In this document: piece after piece, positions 8,109 through 13,973 of the stretch
Numbering within the stretch: the first letter of the stretch is position 1
Layout: each line of letters starts with the position of its first letter
DNA from: a virus
Direction: 5' to 3' (one strand)
Virus record (IMG/VR): IMGVR_UViG_3300013005_000146
Coordinates: 1 to 25,901 of that record
Length of the DNA: 25,901 nucleotides
Notes under the pieces: generated by a model
Database searches by the model: none
What the model was told of the DNA's origin: nothing
The model's input: the letters and a program-made list of their open reading frames with translations, nothing else
Position numbers and translations under genes: made by a program

Positions 8109-8524
8109 CTTGCCTCCATGATTGCCACATCCACCCCAGCCACCGCTGAGTAGACCTTTTTGATGTTCAGTTCTACCACTTGGGTATCGTCAAGGTAAAC
8201 CGTTCCGTTCATTGCATCCAAAAATGCCTTTGCCACATTGTCAATGTCTGGCTTCTTTGCTGGTCGTTCAGAACCGCTTAAACAAGTCTCTGTGCGCTTT
8301 TTTGAGTACGACTGGGGAATTGATACCCTGATGTACAAATAAACGCTCACAGGCGTTTCTAGGGGTTTGCTTGCCCCCATTGCTTTGCTGGCATACAGTT
8401 GGATTGCAGTTTCGTAATCAAGTGTTGCTTGGTCGGTGTAAACCTTGGTGAACTTCCCATGTCGGGAAAACCTCGGCCTGCCTTTGCCCTTGGGTTCAAG
8501 TGGCACATCAAAAACGATTGACAT
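8105..8524 (-). CDS. rusA: RusA-type Holliday junction resolvase
   Basis: The product is 139 residues, usual for RusA. It would resolve branched DNA made during replication and recombination, which helps packaging. The N-terminus has the typical VPLEPKGKGRPRF motif. The active-site region has KKPDIDN followed by LDAMNG and LDDTQV, supplying the acidic residues (Asp) that hold magnesium in this family. I chose the ATG at 8524 (MSIVFDV) since it overlaps the stop region of the upstream gene; an ATG at 8548 would add eight unrelated residues. It shares the operon with the helical protein and YdaU. Confidence 0.93.
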   Translation of the reverse strand: MSIVFDVPLEPKGKGRPRFSRHGKFTKVYTDQATLDYETAIQLYASKAMGASKPLETPVSVYLYIRVSIPQSYSKKRTETCLSGSERPAKKPDIDNVAKAFLDAMNGTVYLDDTQVVELNIKKVYSAVAGVDVAIMEAR

Positions 8525-8783
8525 CACGTTGTCTCTCCATTTCTGCAATCAAGGTATCGAGACCATCCTGGCCACGCCGCTTCTTTAGGCTCATCTTTAC
8601 ATCCAGCCACCATAACTGTGTCTGTTGTTGCCCGAGTTCTTTTGCTTTCAATCTGTATCGGCGAATCCAGTCTCTCGCTTCTGTCTGGCGCAAGGTCTCC
8701 AGCATCTTGCAACGCTCTGTTGATGTCAGCAAGGCTAAATTCTTGGCCTTCCCGTCTTCTGTCCAGTAAGGATTTGTGGTCAT
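8508..8783 (-). CDS. Small charged phage protein of unknown function
   Basis: The product is 91 residues: NPYWTEDGKAKNLALLTSTE followed by a Trp-, Arg- and Lys-rich helical part and the tail RGQDGLDTLIAEMERQRD. It lacks membrane segments and known catalytic motifs. The tail resembles short helical proteins often encoded just before RusA. The ATG at 8783 has GAGG about 11 bases upstream. A competing frame (8524-8787) is neatly coupled to both neighbours by TGATG but reads less like protein; see the findings. The 3' end overlaps RusA by 17 bases. Function unknown. Confidence 0.6.
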   Translation of the reverse strand: MTTNPYWTEDGKAKNLALLTSTERCKMLETLRQTEARDWIRRYRLKAKELGQQQTQLWWLDVKMSLKKRRGQDGLDTLIAEMERQRDVNRF

Positions 8784-8786
8784 ACA

Positions 8787-9011
8787 TCAGAATGCCTCAT
8801 CATCAGTCCAGTGCTTTACAGGGGCATTGGGTAAAAGTGTGGCAATATCCCTTGCTGTTGCTGGTTTTTTATCTGACCATTGATGGTTAGAACACATTGG
8901 TCTTTGACCTTCCATGTGAACTGCCCATCGTTTTGAGCATCCAGCCACAGAACACATCAGATAGTCAAAATTTTCTTGCGGTTCATCTTTTTTGAACTTA
9001 GTGATTGCCAT
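8787..9011 (-). CDS. Small zinc-binding-type protein
   Basis: The product is 74 residues with a probable metal site: CSVAGC, then WAVHMEG and MCSNHQW, giving four or more Cys/His ligands. The C-terminal ends with acidic DDEAF. I chose ATG 9011 (MAITKFKK), which has AAGGAAA upstream and overlaps the YdaU stop by 14 bases. The next gene begins 3 bases after its stop. The shape suggests a DNA- or protein-binding helper in the replication operon, but the function is not known. Confidence 0.68.
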   Translation of the reverse strand: MAITKFKKDEPQENFDYLMCSVAGCSKRWAVHMEGQRPMCSNHQWSDKKPATARDIATLLPNAPVKHWTDDEAF

Positions 9012-9765
9012 GGTATTTTCCTTCAATGATCTTTGCAAAATTGCTTGGTTTCAAAATCCACTCAAGATCGGCAGTAAATGCTCGACCATCCTTGCTGTTA
9101 ACTTTTCCAGTCAGGAATTTACTTTTGCCAATGTGCTGGAAAAAATCACCCCACCAATTCAAAACATGGGCAGTATCAATCGGCTTTTCTTGCGCCAGTT
9201 CTTCAGCTACTTCCCGCCATCTTTGCCGCAAATAACCTTGTCTTGTTGCGTTCCAGACCTCGACCTTTCGTAGGGTCGGTAACCATTGGTGGTAAAGTTC
9301 AATTACCCCTTTGTGTTCACAATCTGGTAATTTTTTTGCTGACTCAGATTTGTCGTCAGACAAATAAATATCTATTGTGTTTTGTGTAATGTGTTCTGTG
9401 TCTTGTGTAGCATTGGGTTCGGATTGCGACTGCAATGCGTTCGCATCAGAAGTCTTATGCCATCGAACTTTGGCACTGGCACTTGCCTTTTGAGACCTAT
9501 CGCCAGCCTTCAAAATCTCAGCATTTGCCCTGTGATGTATCCATCCATCCGCTGTGCGCTCAAAGTACTCTTGCAATACCAACGCAATGCAATCGCCATG
9601 CGAACGCATACGAATTTGTCTTGCTGTTTCATTGCTGTCAAGTGGGATGGGTTTTTCGTGTAGATAGTACCAATCGAGCAATCGCCGATAGGCCAAATCT
9701 TCCATTTCGGAAAGGTGTTCAGTATGACTTTTGTAGTCACCTATATTGAACTGATAGTAATGCAT
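8998..9765 (-). CDS. DUF1376/YdaU-type putative replication protein
   Basis: The product is 255 residues. The N-terminus (HYYQFNIGDY, EDLAYRRLLDWYY, residues 2-40) is the conserved start of DUF1376, the YdaU family, found at the replication position of many phages and prophages and thought to act as a replisome organiser or initiator. A winged-helix-like N-terminal domain is followed by a variable middle rich in Ser, Asp and Gln, then a helical C-terminal part (TRQGYLRQRWREVAEEL, ADLEWIL). A TGTGAGG site precedes the ATG. It heads the minus-strand replication operon with RusA. Confidence 0.85.
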   Translation of the reverse strand: MHYYQFNIGDYKSHTEHLSEMEDLAYRRLLDWYYLHEKPIPLDSNETARQIRMRSHGDCIALVLQEYFERTADGWIHHRANAEILKAGDRSQKASASAKVRWHKTSDANALQSQSEPNATQDTEHITQNTIDIYLSDDKSESAKKLPDCEHKGVIELYHQWLPTLRKVEVWNATRQGYLRQRWREVAEELAQEKPIDTAHVLNWWGDFFQHIGKSKFLTGKVNSKDGRAFTADLEWILKPSNFAKIIEGKYHGNH

Positions 9766-9860
9766 AGAACCTCACATCATTGGTCATCATCACAAAAAGA
9801 AACATCGGCAGGACGGTGATGAATCGCCTTTTCCCCCGCTAAAGGTAGCCGTGTTTCAAC

Positions 9861-9888
9861 TATATATCAATAACAGTTTGTGTTGCAA
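9861..9888 (-). promoter_or_regulatory. Candidate leftward promoter for the YdaU-to-terminase operon
   Basis: On the minus strand a TTGCAA element (9888-9883) is followed by a 16-base spacer and a TATATA element (9866-9861). It lies at the 3' end of the small secreted protein gene, about 95 bases before the YdaU start. It fits a sigma-70 type promoter, but the -35 is imperfect, so confidence is modest. The approximately 100 bases between 9766 and 9866 show no convincing gene. Confidence 0.35.
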
Positions 9889-10016
9889 TTATTTCCGTAG
9901 CAACAGGTGGTGCAGGTGACATATCTTCCATTGGCATAGTAGGTGTGCGTTGAGCAAGCCGCCCAGACCGTTGTGGTTGATGCTGCTATCCAAATTGCAA
10001 TCAGTGCTTTTTTCAT
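9867..10016 (-). CDS. Small secreted Cys-rich protein
   Basis: The product is 49 residues: a Lys-Lys start, a hydrophobic core (ALIAIWIAAS) and a likely signal peptidase I cut after VWA. The mature part has six cysteines, with the cluster CTTCCYGNNC and a Tyr/Asn-rich tail. It would be exported to the periplasm and possibly cross-linked by disulfides. The ATG at 10016 has an excellent GGAGGAAAC site and overlaps the Cro-like stop by 4 bases (ATGA), so the two are co-translated. The long version from 10064 lacks sense. I recall similar small exported Cys-rich proteins in other environmental phages but know no function; superinfection control or an envelope effect are guesses. Confidence 0.78.
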   Translation of the reverse strand: MKKALIAIWIAASTTTVWAACSTHTYYANGRYVTCTTCCYGNNCNTNCY

Positions 10017-10177
10017 GTTTCCTCCGTTAAAAACCATTGTGGGCGAATGGCCCTGAGTTGCCAAAGTCTGCCTTCAGGTATCTGCCGCCATTGATTCACA
10101 GCCGCCCTGGTGATACCCAAAATACGTGCTAGCTCACTCTGTGAGCCTGCCAATCTGATAATCTGTTCTTTTGTCAT
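10013..10177 (-). CDS. Cro-like (YdaS-type) transcriptional regulator
   Basis: The product is 54 residues. The region SQSELARILGITRAAVNQW is a Cro/C1-type helix-turn-helix, followed by IPEGRLWQLRAI, a motif common after the helix-turn-helix in YdaS/Cro-like phage regulators, and a PQWF end. It would bind operators between itself and the divergent early promoter. No ribosome site precedes the ATG, while a TACAAT -10 lies only six bases upstream, so the transcript may be leaderless like lambda cI from PRM. It is joined to the secreted Cys-rich gene by ATGA. No CI-type repressor is present, so this looks like a lytic timing switch. Confidence 0.85.
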   Translation of the reverse strand: MTKEQIIRLAGSQSELARILGITRAAVNQWRQIPEGRLWQLRAIRPQWFLTEET

Positions 10178-10180
10178 ATG

Positions 10181-10193
10181 AACATTGTATGTT
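10181..10193. promoter_or_regulatory. Palindromic candidate operator over the Cro-like gene -10
   Basis: AACAT-TGT-ATGTT is a perfect 5-bp inverted repeat with a 3-base centre. On the minus strand its middle reads TACAAT (10189-10184), a -10 element placed six bases before the Cro-like ATG. Binding here would repress the gene itself. Confidence 0.5.
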
Positions 10194-10210
10194 AAGCAAC
10201 CGAAACATTA

Positions 10211-10235
10211 AAGTCCACACAAAATAGTAGGACTT
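10211..10235. promoter_or_regulatory. Inverted repeat AAGTCC-13-GGACTT, candidate operator
   Basis: Two 6-base half sites (10211-10216 and 10230-10235) face each other across 13 A/T-rich bases, between the Cro-like gene and the early promoter. One half extends to TAGGACTT, and its reverse complement AAGTCCTA recurs at 11578-11585 ahead of the second early promoter. It is a plausible site for a shared early regulator. Confidence 0.4.
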
Positions 10236-10247
10236 AAAATAATCACA

Positions 10248-10276
10248 TTGACGATTCGTATAGAACCCTTTACAAT
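10248..10276 (+). promoter_or_regulatory. Early rightward sigma-70 promoter 1
   Basis: TTGACG (10248-10253) is followed by a 17-base spacer and TACAAT (10271-10276), close to consensus in both boxes and spacing. It drives the plus-strand 66-residue gene and the DUF932 gene and diverges from the Cro-like gene. Confidence 0.8.
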
Positions 10277-10317
10277 GCAACCATTCCCCAGCAATTCCGC
10301 ATAGGGTACTTTAAGGA
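10261..10317 (+). repeat. Promoter-leader module, copy 1
   Basis: The -10 region and 5' leader are repeated at 11619-11674: the 16 bases TAGAACCCTTTACAAT are identical, then both have CCC, AGCAATTYCGCA, GGG and TTTAAGGA in order. The CCC and GGG can pair across the conserved AGCAATT loop to make a small hairpin just before the ribosome site. Confidence 0.75.
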
Positions 10318-10323
10318 AAAACG

Positions 10324-10524
10324 ATGAAACCTCAAGACATTCACAAAGGTATGAAAGTGGTGGCAACCGATCTGCCTGATGCCACTGTTTACACAGTAGA
10401 AGCAATCAACAAATTTATTGTTGAACTTCGCTACACCACACCCTCTGGTCAGGTAGTTGATGCAGGCGTTTTAGATGCTTGCTTTTTAAACATCCCCACC
10501 AACGAACAACTCACAAACGCTTAA
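10324..10524 (+). CDS. Hypothetical early protein
   Basis: The product is 66 residues, MKPQDIHKGMKV then alternating beta-like strands (ATVYTVEAIN, FIVELRYTTPSGQVVDAGVLD). No signal peptide, membrane segment or catalytic motif is seen. It could be a small SH3- or OB-like beta barrel that binds protein or nucleic acid; this is a guess. It is the first gene of the early rightward transcript, with TTTAAGGA before the ATG, followed after a hairpin by the DUF932 gene. Early first-gene placement suggests host takeover or regulation. Confidence 0.7.
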   Translation: MKPQDIHKGMKVVATDLPDATVYTVEAINKFIVELRYTTPSGQVVDAGVLDACFLNIPTNEQLTNA

Positions 10525-10533
10525 TCAACCCAC

Positions 10534-10547
10534 GGGGCTTCGGCCCC
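10534..10547 (+). other. UUCG-capped intergenic hairpin
   Basis: GGGGC-TTCG-GCCCC is a perfect stem with the extra-stable UUCG tetraloop between the first early gene and the DUF932 gene. No T-run follows, so it is more likely an RNA-stability or partial attenuation element than a full terminator. The same stem with a TTTT loop forms the true terminator at 11539. Confidence 0.7.
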
Positions 10548-10564
10548 ATCTTTAAGGAAAAATC

Positions 10565-11533
10565 ATGGCTCACTTAATCGAAAAAAACACAATCACAGGT
10601 AAAGCAGAAATTGCTTACGCAAACAAAACCCCTTGGCATGGCCTTGGTCAACAGTTGACCCAAGATGCACCCATTGATGTATGGCGCAAAGAGGCTGGTC
10701 TTGACTGGGAGGCACAGGTCTCTCCAGTCATGTTTTGGCCTGAAGGTCATGGCGCACCGCAAATAGTTAAAAACAAAAGTGTCATTTACCGCAATGACAA
10801 CGATACGCCTTTGGGTGTGGTATCTGATCGTTACAAAATCCACCAACCAGCAGATGTTTTGGATTTTTTCAATACCTTGGTGCAATCGGCTGGATTCACA
10901 TTAGAGGTTGCTGGCGCAATCAAAGGCGGCAAGCGTATTTGGGCATTGGCAAATGTCAACAAAGAAGCTGTGGTTTTACACGATGATGCGGTCAAGGGTT
11001 ACCTCTTACTGAGTACATCCTTTGATGGTTCTGCCGCAACGATTGGTCAATTCACCAGCATCAGGGTTGTGTGCAACAACACACTTTCGGCGGCTGATAA
11101 CGAGGAAACTCCAAGTCGTGTCATGTTGACCCATGGCACAGATTTTGATTCAAGCCTGATGCGTGAAAGACTGGGCATTATCGTTGGTGGATTTGACGGA
11201 ATGATGGACAAATACAGGTCATTTGCCCGACAGGATGTTTCATCGGCATACGCAAAAGACTTTTTTAGCCAATTATTTCCACCATCCTTTGACCCAGAGA
11301 CCCAATCATTGAAAGAATCAAGAGGTTTCAAAAGAGTGCTTGATCTGTTTGATGGTGCTGGCATGGGTTCAACCAGACAAGGTGTTTACGGCACACGCTG
11401 GGGTTTGCTCAATGCGGTGACTCAATACATCGACCATGAACGTGGTCACAATGTTGACAGTCGTATGAACAACGCATGGTTTGGCAATGGCAATCGACTG
11501 AAAACCGAAGCCGAATCACTTTTATTGGCATAA
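10565..11533 (+). CDS. DUF932 phage/plasmid-like protein
   Basis: The product is 322 residues and matches the family called DUF932 or phage/plasmid-like protein TIGR03299. Visible marks are TPWHGLG near residue 22, VSDRYKIHQP, GKRIWALANV, LLLSTSFDGS, TSIRVVCNNTL and the C-terminal GTRWGLLNAVTQYIDH with NAWFGNG. Its role is not known; members lie in phage early regions and plasmids and may help DNA replication or defence. It has TTTAAGGA before its ATG and is followed by a strong terminator, so it closes the first early transcript. Confidence 0.9.
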   Translation: MAHLIEKNTITGKAEIAYANKTPWHGLGQQLTQDAPIDVWRKEAGLDWEAQVSPVMFWPEGHGAPQIVKNKSVIYRNDNDTPLGVVSDRYKIHQPADVLDFFNTLVQSAGFTLEVAGAIKGGKRIWALANVNKEAVVLHDDAVKGYLLLSTSFDGSAATIGQFTSIRVVCNNTLSAADNEETPSRVMLTHGTDFDSSLMRERLGIIVGGFDGMMDKYRSFARQDVSSAYAKDFFSQLFPPSFDPETQSLKESRGFKRVLDLFDGAGMGSTRQGVYGTRWGLLNAVTQYIDHERGHNVDSRMNNAWFGNGNRLKTEAESLLLA

Positions 11534-11538
11534 AACTT

Positions 11539-11564
11539 GGGGCTTTTGCCCCTTGTTTTTTTTT
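11539..11564 (+). terminator. Rho-independent terminator after DUF932
   Basis: GGGGC-TTTT-GCCCC (11539-11552) is a perfect stem, then TTG and a run of nine T. It ends the first early transcript 5 bases after the DUF932 stop. Confidence 0.9.
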
Positions 11565-11605
11565 GCAAACATAGGGAAAGTCCTAATAAAAGCAGCAAAA
11601 AGTTC

Positions 11606-11634
11606 TTTACAAACTGTTTAGAACCCTTTACAAT
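11606..11634 (+). promoter_or_regulatory. Early rightward promoter 2
   Basis: TTTACA (11606-11611), a 17-base spacer and TACAAT (11629-11634) make a good sigma-70 promoter just after the terminator. It restarts transcription into the recombination block. The -10 and leader copy promoter 1. AAGTCCTA lies 20 bases upstream at 11578-11585. Confidence 0.75.
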
Positions 11635-11674
11635 TCACTCATGCCCTAGCAATTTCGCAAGGGGTCTTTAAGGA
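11619..11674 (+). repeat. Promoter-leader module, copy 2
   Basis: Near copy of 10261-10317 with the same -10 block, the same AGCAATTTCGCA loop between CCCT and AGGGG, and the same TTTAAGGA ribosome site. Stem bases differ between copies but pairing is kept, which hints at a selected RNA structure. Confidence 0.75.
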
Positions 11675-11682
11675 GAAGCAAG

Positions 11683-11859
11683 ATGAACATTACACCAGTC
11701 ACCAATTCCAAAATTATTGGAACTGCACCCGACAACACTGCATTGCACTCATGGAATGAGGGCAGCCGCACATTCATTGAAACATGGACAACCTTTACCG
11801 CCACAAGCGGTACAGCCTACGGCTTGGTTGTCGTTGTTGAAACAACCCCAGCTGCATAA
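11683..11859 (+). CDS. Small Thr-rich hypothetical protein
   Basis: The product is 58 residues, rich in Thr, Ala and Val, with a beta-like pattern: TNSKIIGTAPDNTALHSW, SRTFIETWTTFTATSG, AYGLVVVVETTP. No signal or motif was recognised. The strong AAGGAG site and its place right after promoter 2 make it the leading gene of the second early transcript. It could be a small early regulator or a beta-sandwich protein. A longer frame that also crosses here (from 11717) is a shadow whose only real part is the next gene. Confidence 0.65.
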   Translation: MNITPVTNSKIIGTAPDNTALHSWNEGSRTFIETWTTFTATSGTAYGLVVVVETTPAA

Positions 11860-11869
11860 AGGAAAACCC

Positions 11870-11986
11870 ATGTTTGACATTGAACACTACAAAAAACCAA
11901 CCAACTGGGCAAATGTTGCCCTCTGGCTTGTATCTATTGCCGCCATCGTGGTGGTTGCCCTTGACGTATTTATTTGGAGACCTTAA
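11870..11986 (+). CDS. Small single-pass membrane protein
   Basis: The product is 38 residues: a short polar start (MFDIEHYKKPTNW), one transmembrane helix (VALWLVSIAAIVVVALDVF) and IWRP. The ATG follows AAGGAAAACCC. Such small membrane peptides are common early phage genes and may affect the host envelope; no specific role is known. It lies 10 bases after the preceding stop. Confidence 0.65.
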   Translation: MFDIEHYKKPTNWANVALWLVSIAAIVVVALDVFIWRP

Positions 11987-11988
11987 TC

Positions 11989-12258
11989 ATGTATGACGAA
12001 GAAGAAGGCGAATTCACCACTTTCCTAATTTGGGATGAAGTCACAGTCAAGTGGACTTGGTACGAAGATGAAGATTGCTATGCCGATGGTCACTTTGACA
12101 TCTTTGTTTTCAAAGATGGTGTCGACATCACTTACGACTTGCCCAAGCTGCACTATCAATGGATTGAAGAAGAAGTCAAAGAATACGCTGGTTACGAGCC
12201 GCCAAGCCGCCAGCGTGTGGGTCGGGCAATCAATGCACATTTCAACAAAACTTTTTAA
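11989..12258 (+). CDS. Acidic hypothetical protein
   Basis: The product is 89 residues and strongly acidic, with aromatic pairs (WDEVTVKWTWYEDED, FVFKDGVDITYDL, YQWIEEEVKEY). A beta-rich front and helical end are likely. No known motif is seen; acidic small early proteins can mimic DNA or bind host enzymes, but that is speculation. ATG 11989 has GGAGACC upstream, overlapping the previous gene's end; a longer TTG start at 11974 is less likely. It sits 9 bases before the ERF gene. Confidence 0.7.
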   Translation: MYDEEEGEFTTFLIWDEVTVKWTWYEDEDCYADGHFDIFVFKDGVDITYDLPKLHYQWIEEEVKEYAGYEPPSRQRVGRAINAHFNKTF

Positions 12259-12267
12259 GGGGTCAAC

Positions 12268-12837
12268 ATGAAACACATCGCAACCGCACTGGTCAAGGCA
12301 CAAAAAGCCTTTGGCCCTGCCCTGAAATCTTCCACCAACCCGCACTTCAAAAGCCGCTACGCCGACCTTGCCGCTTGCGTTGAGGCAGTCATCCAAGGCC
12401 TGAATGACAACGGCATTGCCCTGATTCAAAAGAATTACGACTGCAACGATGGGGTTATGGTTGAAACTGTATTCCTGCATGAATCGGGCGAAATGCTCGA
12501 ATGCGGCGTTCTCCATGTTCCCGCCGCCAAGCAAGACCCACAAGGGTTTGGTTCTGCCCTGACTTATGCCAGGCGGTACAGCCTGATGGCGGCTTGTGGC
12601 ATTGCACCAGAGGATGACGATGGCAACAGCGCCAGCCGCCGCACCGAGGTTAAGTCCGAGGTTAACGAGAACCAAATGGCTGACCTGCTGGCGGCAATGG
12701 ATGAAGTCACCACTATCGCAGAGTTGCAGAAAACCTATAAAACAGCCTATACCGCCACTAAAGGCGAACAGGCATGGGTTAGCAAAGTCATCGCCAAAAA
12801 AGACGCTAAAAAGGCTTTGCTGGAAGGGGCGAAATAA
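12268..12837 (+). CDS. erf: ERF-family single-strand annealing recombinase
   Basis: The product is 189 residues. The core NPHFKSRYADL (24-34) and GSALTYARRYSL (95-106), with HESGEML between, are the marks of the ERF family. These ring-forming proteins anneal complementary single strands made by an exonuclease, and support recombination-dependent replication and genome circularisation. The C-terminus (MADLLAAMDEVTTIAELQK) is a helical tail typical of ERF proteins. The stop and the exonuclease start overlap by one base (TAATG). Together with the exonuclease and SSB-like genes it makes a Red-like system. Confidence 0.92.
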   Translation: MKHIATALVKAQKAFGPALKSSTNPHFKSRYADLAACVEAVIQGLNDNGIALIQKNYDCNDGVMVETVFLHESGEMLECGVLHVPAAKQDPQGFGSALTYARRYSLMAACGIAPEDDDGNSASRRTEVKSEVNENQMADLLAAMDEVTTIAELQKTYKTAYTATKGEQAWVSKVIAKKDAKKALLEGAK

Positions 12838-13442
12838 TGGACCAAGGCACAACAGAATGGTTTGCCGCTCGATGCGGCAAGGTCACCGCCAGCAGGGTTG
12901 CGGACATCATCGCCAAGACCAAGGCGGGTTATAGCACCAGCAGGGATAACTACATGGCCCAGCTCGTGTGCGAACGCATGACAGGCAAACCAGCAGAGTC
13001 TTTTAGCAACTCAGCCATGCAATGGGGTACAGATACCGAACCCTTTGCGAGGGCTGCTTACGAGGCCAAGGCTGACATTTTGGTAACCGAGGTAGGGTTC
13101 ATTACCCACCCACGCATTGAGATGTCTGGTGCGTCTCCTGATGGCTTGGCAGACAAGGGTTTGGTGGAAATCAAATGCCCCAACACTGCCACCCATATTG
13201 CAACCCTGCTTGACCAAAAAGTGCCAGAAAAGTACATCACACAAATGATGTGGCAAATGGCCTGCACAGAACGCCCGTGGTGCGACTTTGTATCCTTTGA
13301 CCCACGGATGCCAGAAAAATACCAACTATTCATCAAACGCATCAACTTTGACAAACAACTGGTTGATTCGCTTGAGAATTCAGTCATCCAATTTTTGGGT
13401 GATGTAGACCTAAAAATCCAACAACTTGAAAGCCTTGCATGA
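12837..13442 (+). CDS. YqaJ-type (lambda-exonuclease family) recombinase exonuclease
   Basis: The product is 201 residues. The EWFAARCGKVTAS start, WGTDTEPFA (E68), GASPDG (D102) and VEIKCPN (E111, K113) match the catalytic set of YqaJ and lambda exonuclease. It resects double strands from 5' to 3', giving single strands for the ERF protein. The typical C-terminal helix QMMWQMACTERPWCDFV is present. It overlaps ERF by one base and the next gene by four, so the set is translated as a unit. Confidence 0.93.
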   Translation: MDQGTTEWFAARCGKVTASRVADIIAKTKAGYSTSRDNYMAQLVCERMTGKPAESFSNSAMQWGTDTEPFARAAYEAKADILVTEVGFITHPRIEMSGASPDGLADKGLVEIKCPNTATHIATLLDQKVPEKYITQMMWQMACTERPWCDFVSFDPRMPEKYQLFIKRINFDKQLVDSLENSVIQFLGDVDLKIQQLESLA

Positions 13443-13684
13443 AAAAGATCAAAGATATCACCGTGGTTACTGGCTCATACGTCAATAAGATGGGCGAGGA
13501 AAAGAAACGCTATCAAAACATCGGTTCGGTGTTTGAAGATAACGGCAACCTCAAAATCAAACTGGATGTGATACCCCTGCCCAAGGGCGGGTGGGATGGA
13601 TGGGCAAACTGTTACGACCTCAAGCCAACTGAACGCCAACAGCCAAAGGAGTTTGACGATGACGCTTCTTCAATCCCATTTTAA
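13439..13684 (+). CDS. SSB-tailed small DNA-binding candidate
   Basis: The product is 81 residues, with a beta-rich front (DITVVTGSYVNKMGEEKKRYQNIGSVF and LKIKLDVIPL, then GGWDGWANCYDL) and an acidic tail ending EFDDDASSIPF. The tail matches the tip of bacterial SSB (DDDIPF), which recruits host RecQ, RecO and exonuclease partners. The front could be a small OB-like fold. The place behind ERF and YqaJ, with ATGA coupling, fits a single-strand binding or adaptor protein. The assignment is an inference from the tail and context; the body is not a standard SSB domain I can confirm. Confidence 0.65.
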   Translation: MKKIKDITVVTGSYVNKMGEEKKRYQNIGSVFEDNGNLKIKLDVIPLPKGGWDGWANCYDLKPTERQQPKEFDDDASSIPF

Positions 13685-13973
13685 TCGGGCAAGGTCTCTT
13701 GACCCAGCCACCAGTCACGCCGCCGCAGACCAAGCACAAGACTTGGCTCGGCAGCACTTTGACCTGATAGTGGGTTGCCTCCAGCGTTTTGGCGCACGGG
13801 GCAAAGATGGCATCGCTGAGTTGACTGGGCTGGATGGCAATCAAGTCGCAAGGCGATTGCCTGAGTTGGCCAAGATTGGTTTGGTGGAGTTAACTGGTCG
13901 GGTCACCAAGTCCAAGTCAGGCAGGGCAGAACGTGAATGGTGCTTCGTGCCCATACAACGGGAGTTAATATGA
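13659..13973 (+). CDS. Winged-helix DNA-binding-type protein
   Basis: The product is 104 residues. The start RARSLDPATSHAAADQA is followed by FDLIVGCLQRFGARGKDGIAEL, DGNQVARRLPELAKIGLVEL and a basic wing (TKSKSGRAERE). This is the layout of a MarR-like winged helix used to block or bend DNA. The ATG at 13659 has AAAGGAG seven bases upstream and overlaps the SSB-tailed gene by 26 bases; the longer start at 13596 is unlikely. It may control the recombination operon or help replication. Confidence 0.72.
   Translation: MTLLQSHFNRARSLDPATSHAAADQAQDLARQHFDLIVGCLQRFGARGKDGIAELTGLDGNQVARRLPELAKIGLVELTGRVTKSKSGRAEREWCFVPIQRELI

Noticed and set aside
8524-8787. 87-residue frame with TGATG at both ends
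   Set aside because: Second half reads unlike protein; kept only as a finding because of its neat coupling.
10178-10323. Possible tRNA or additional gene in the divergent control region
   Set aside because: Only promoter and inverted-repeat elements were visible; no cloverleaf or ribosome-site-led frame.
11717-11986. 89-residue plus frame after promoter 2
   Set aside because: Only its last 38 residues (ATG 11870) are plausible; the first part is out of frame with the 58-residue gene that has the strong ribosome site.
12025-12852. 275-residue minus-strand frame opposite the ERF gene
   Set aside because: It mirrors the ERF gene and its upstream gene, and the ERF motifs on the plus strand are clear.
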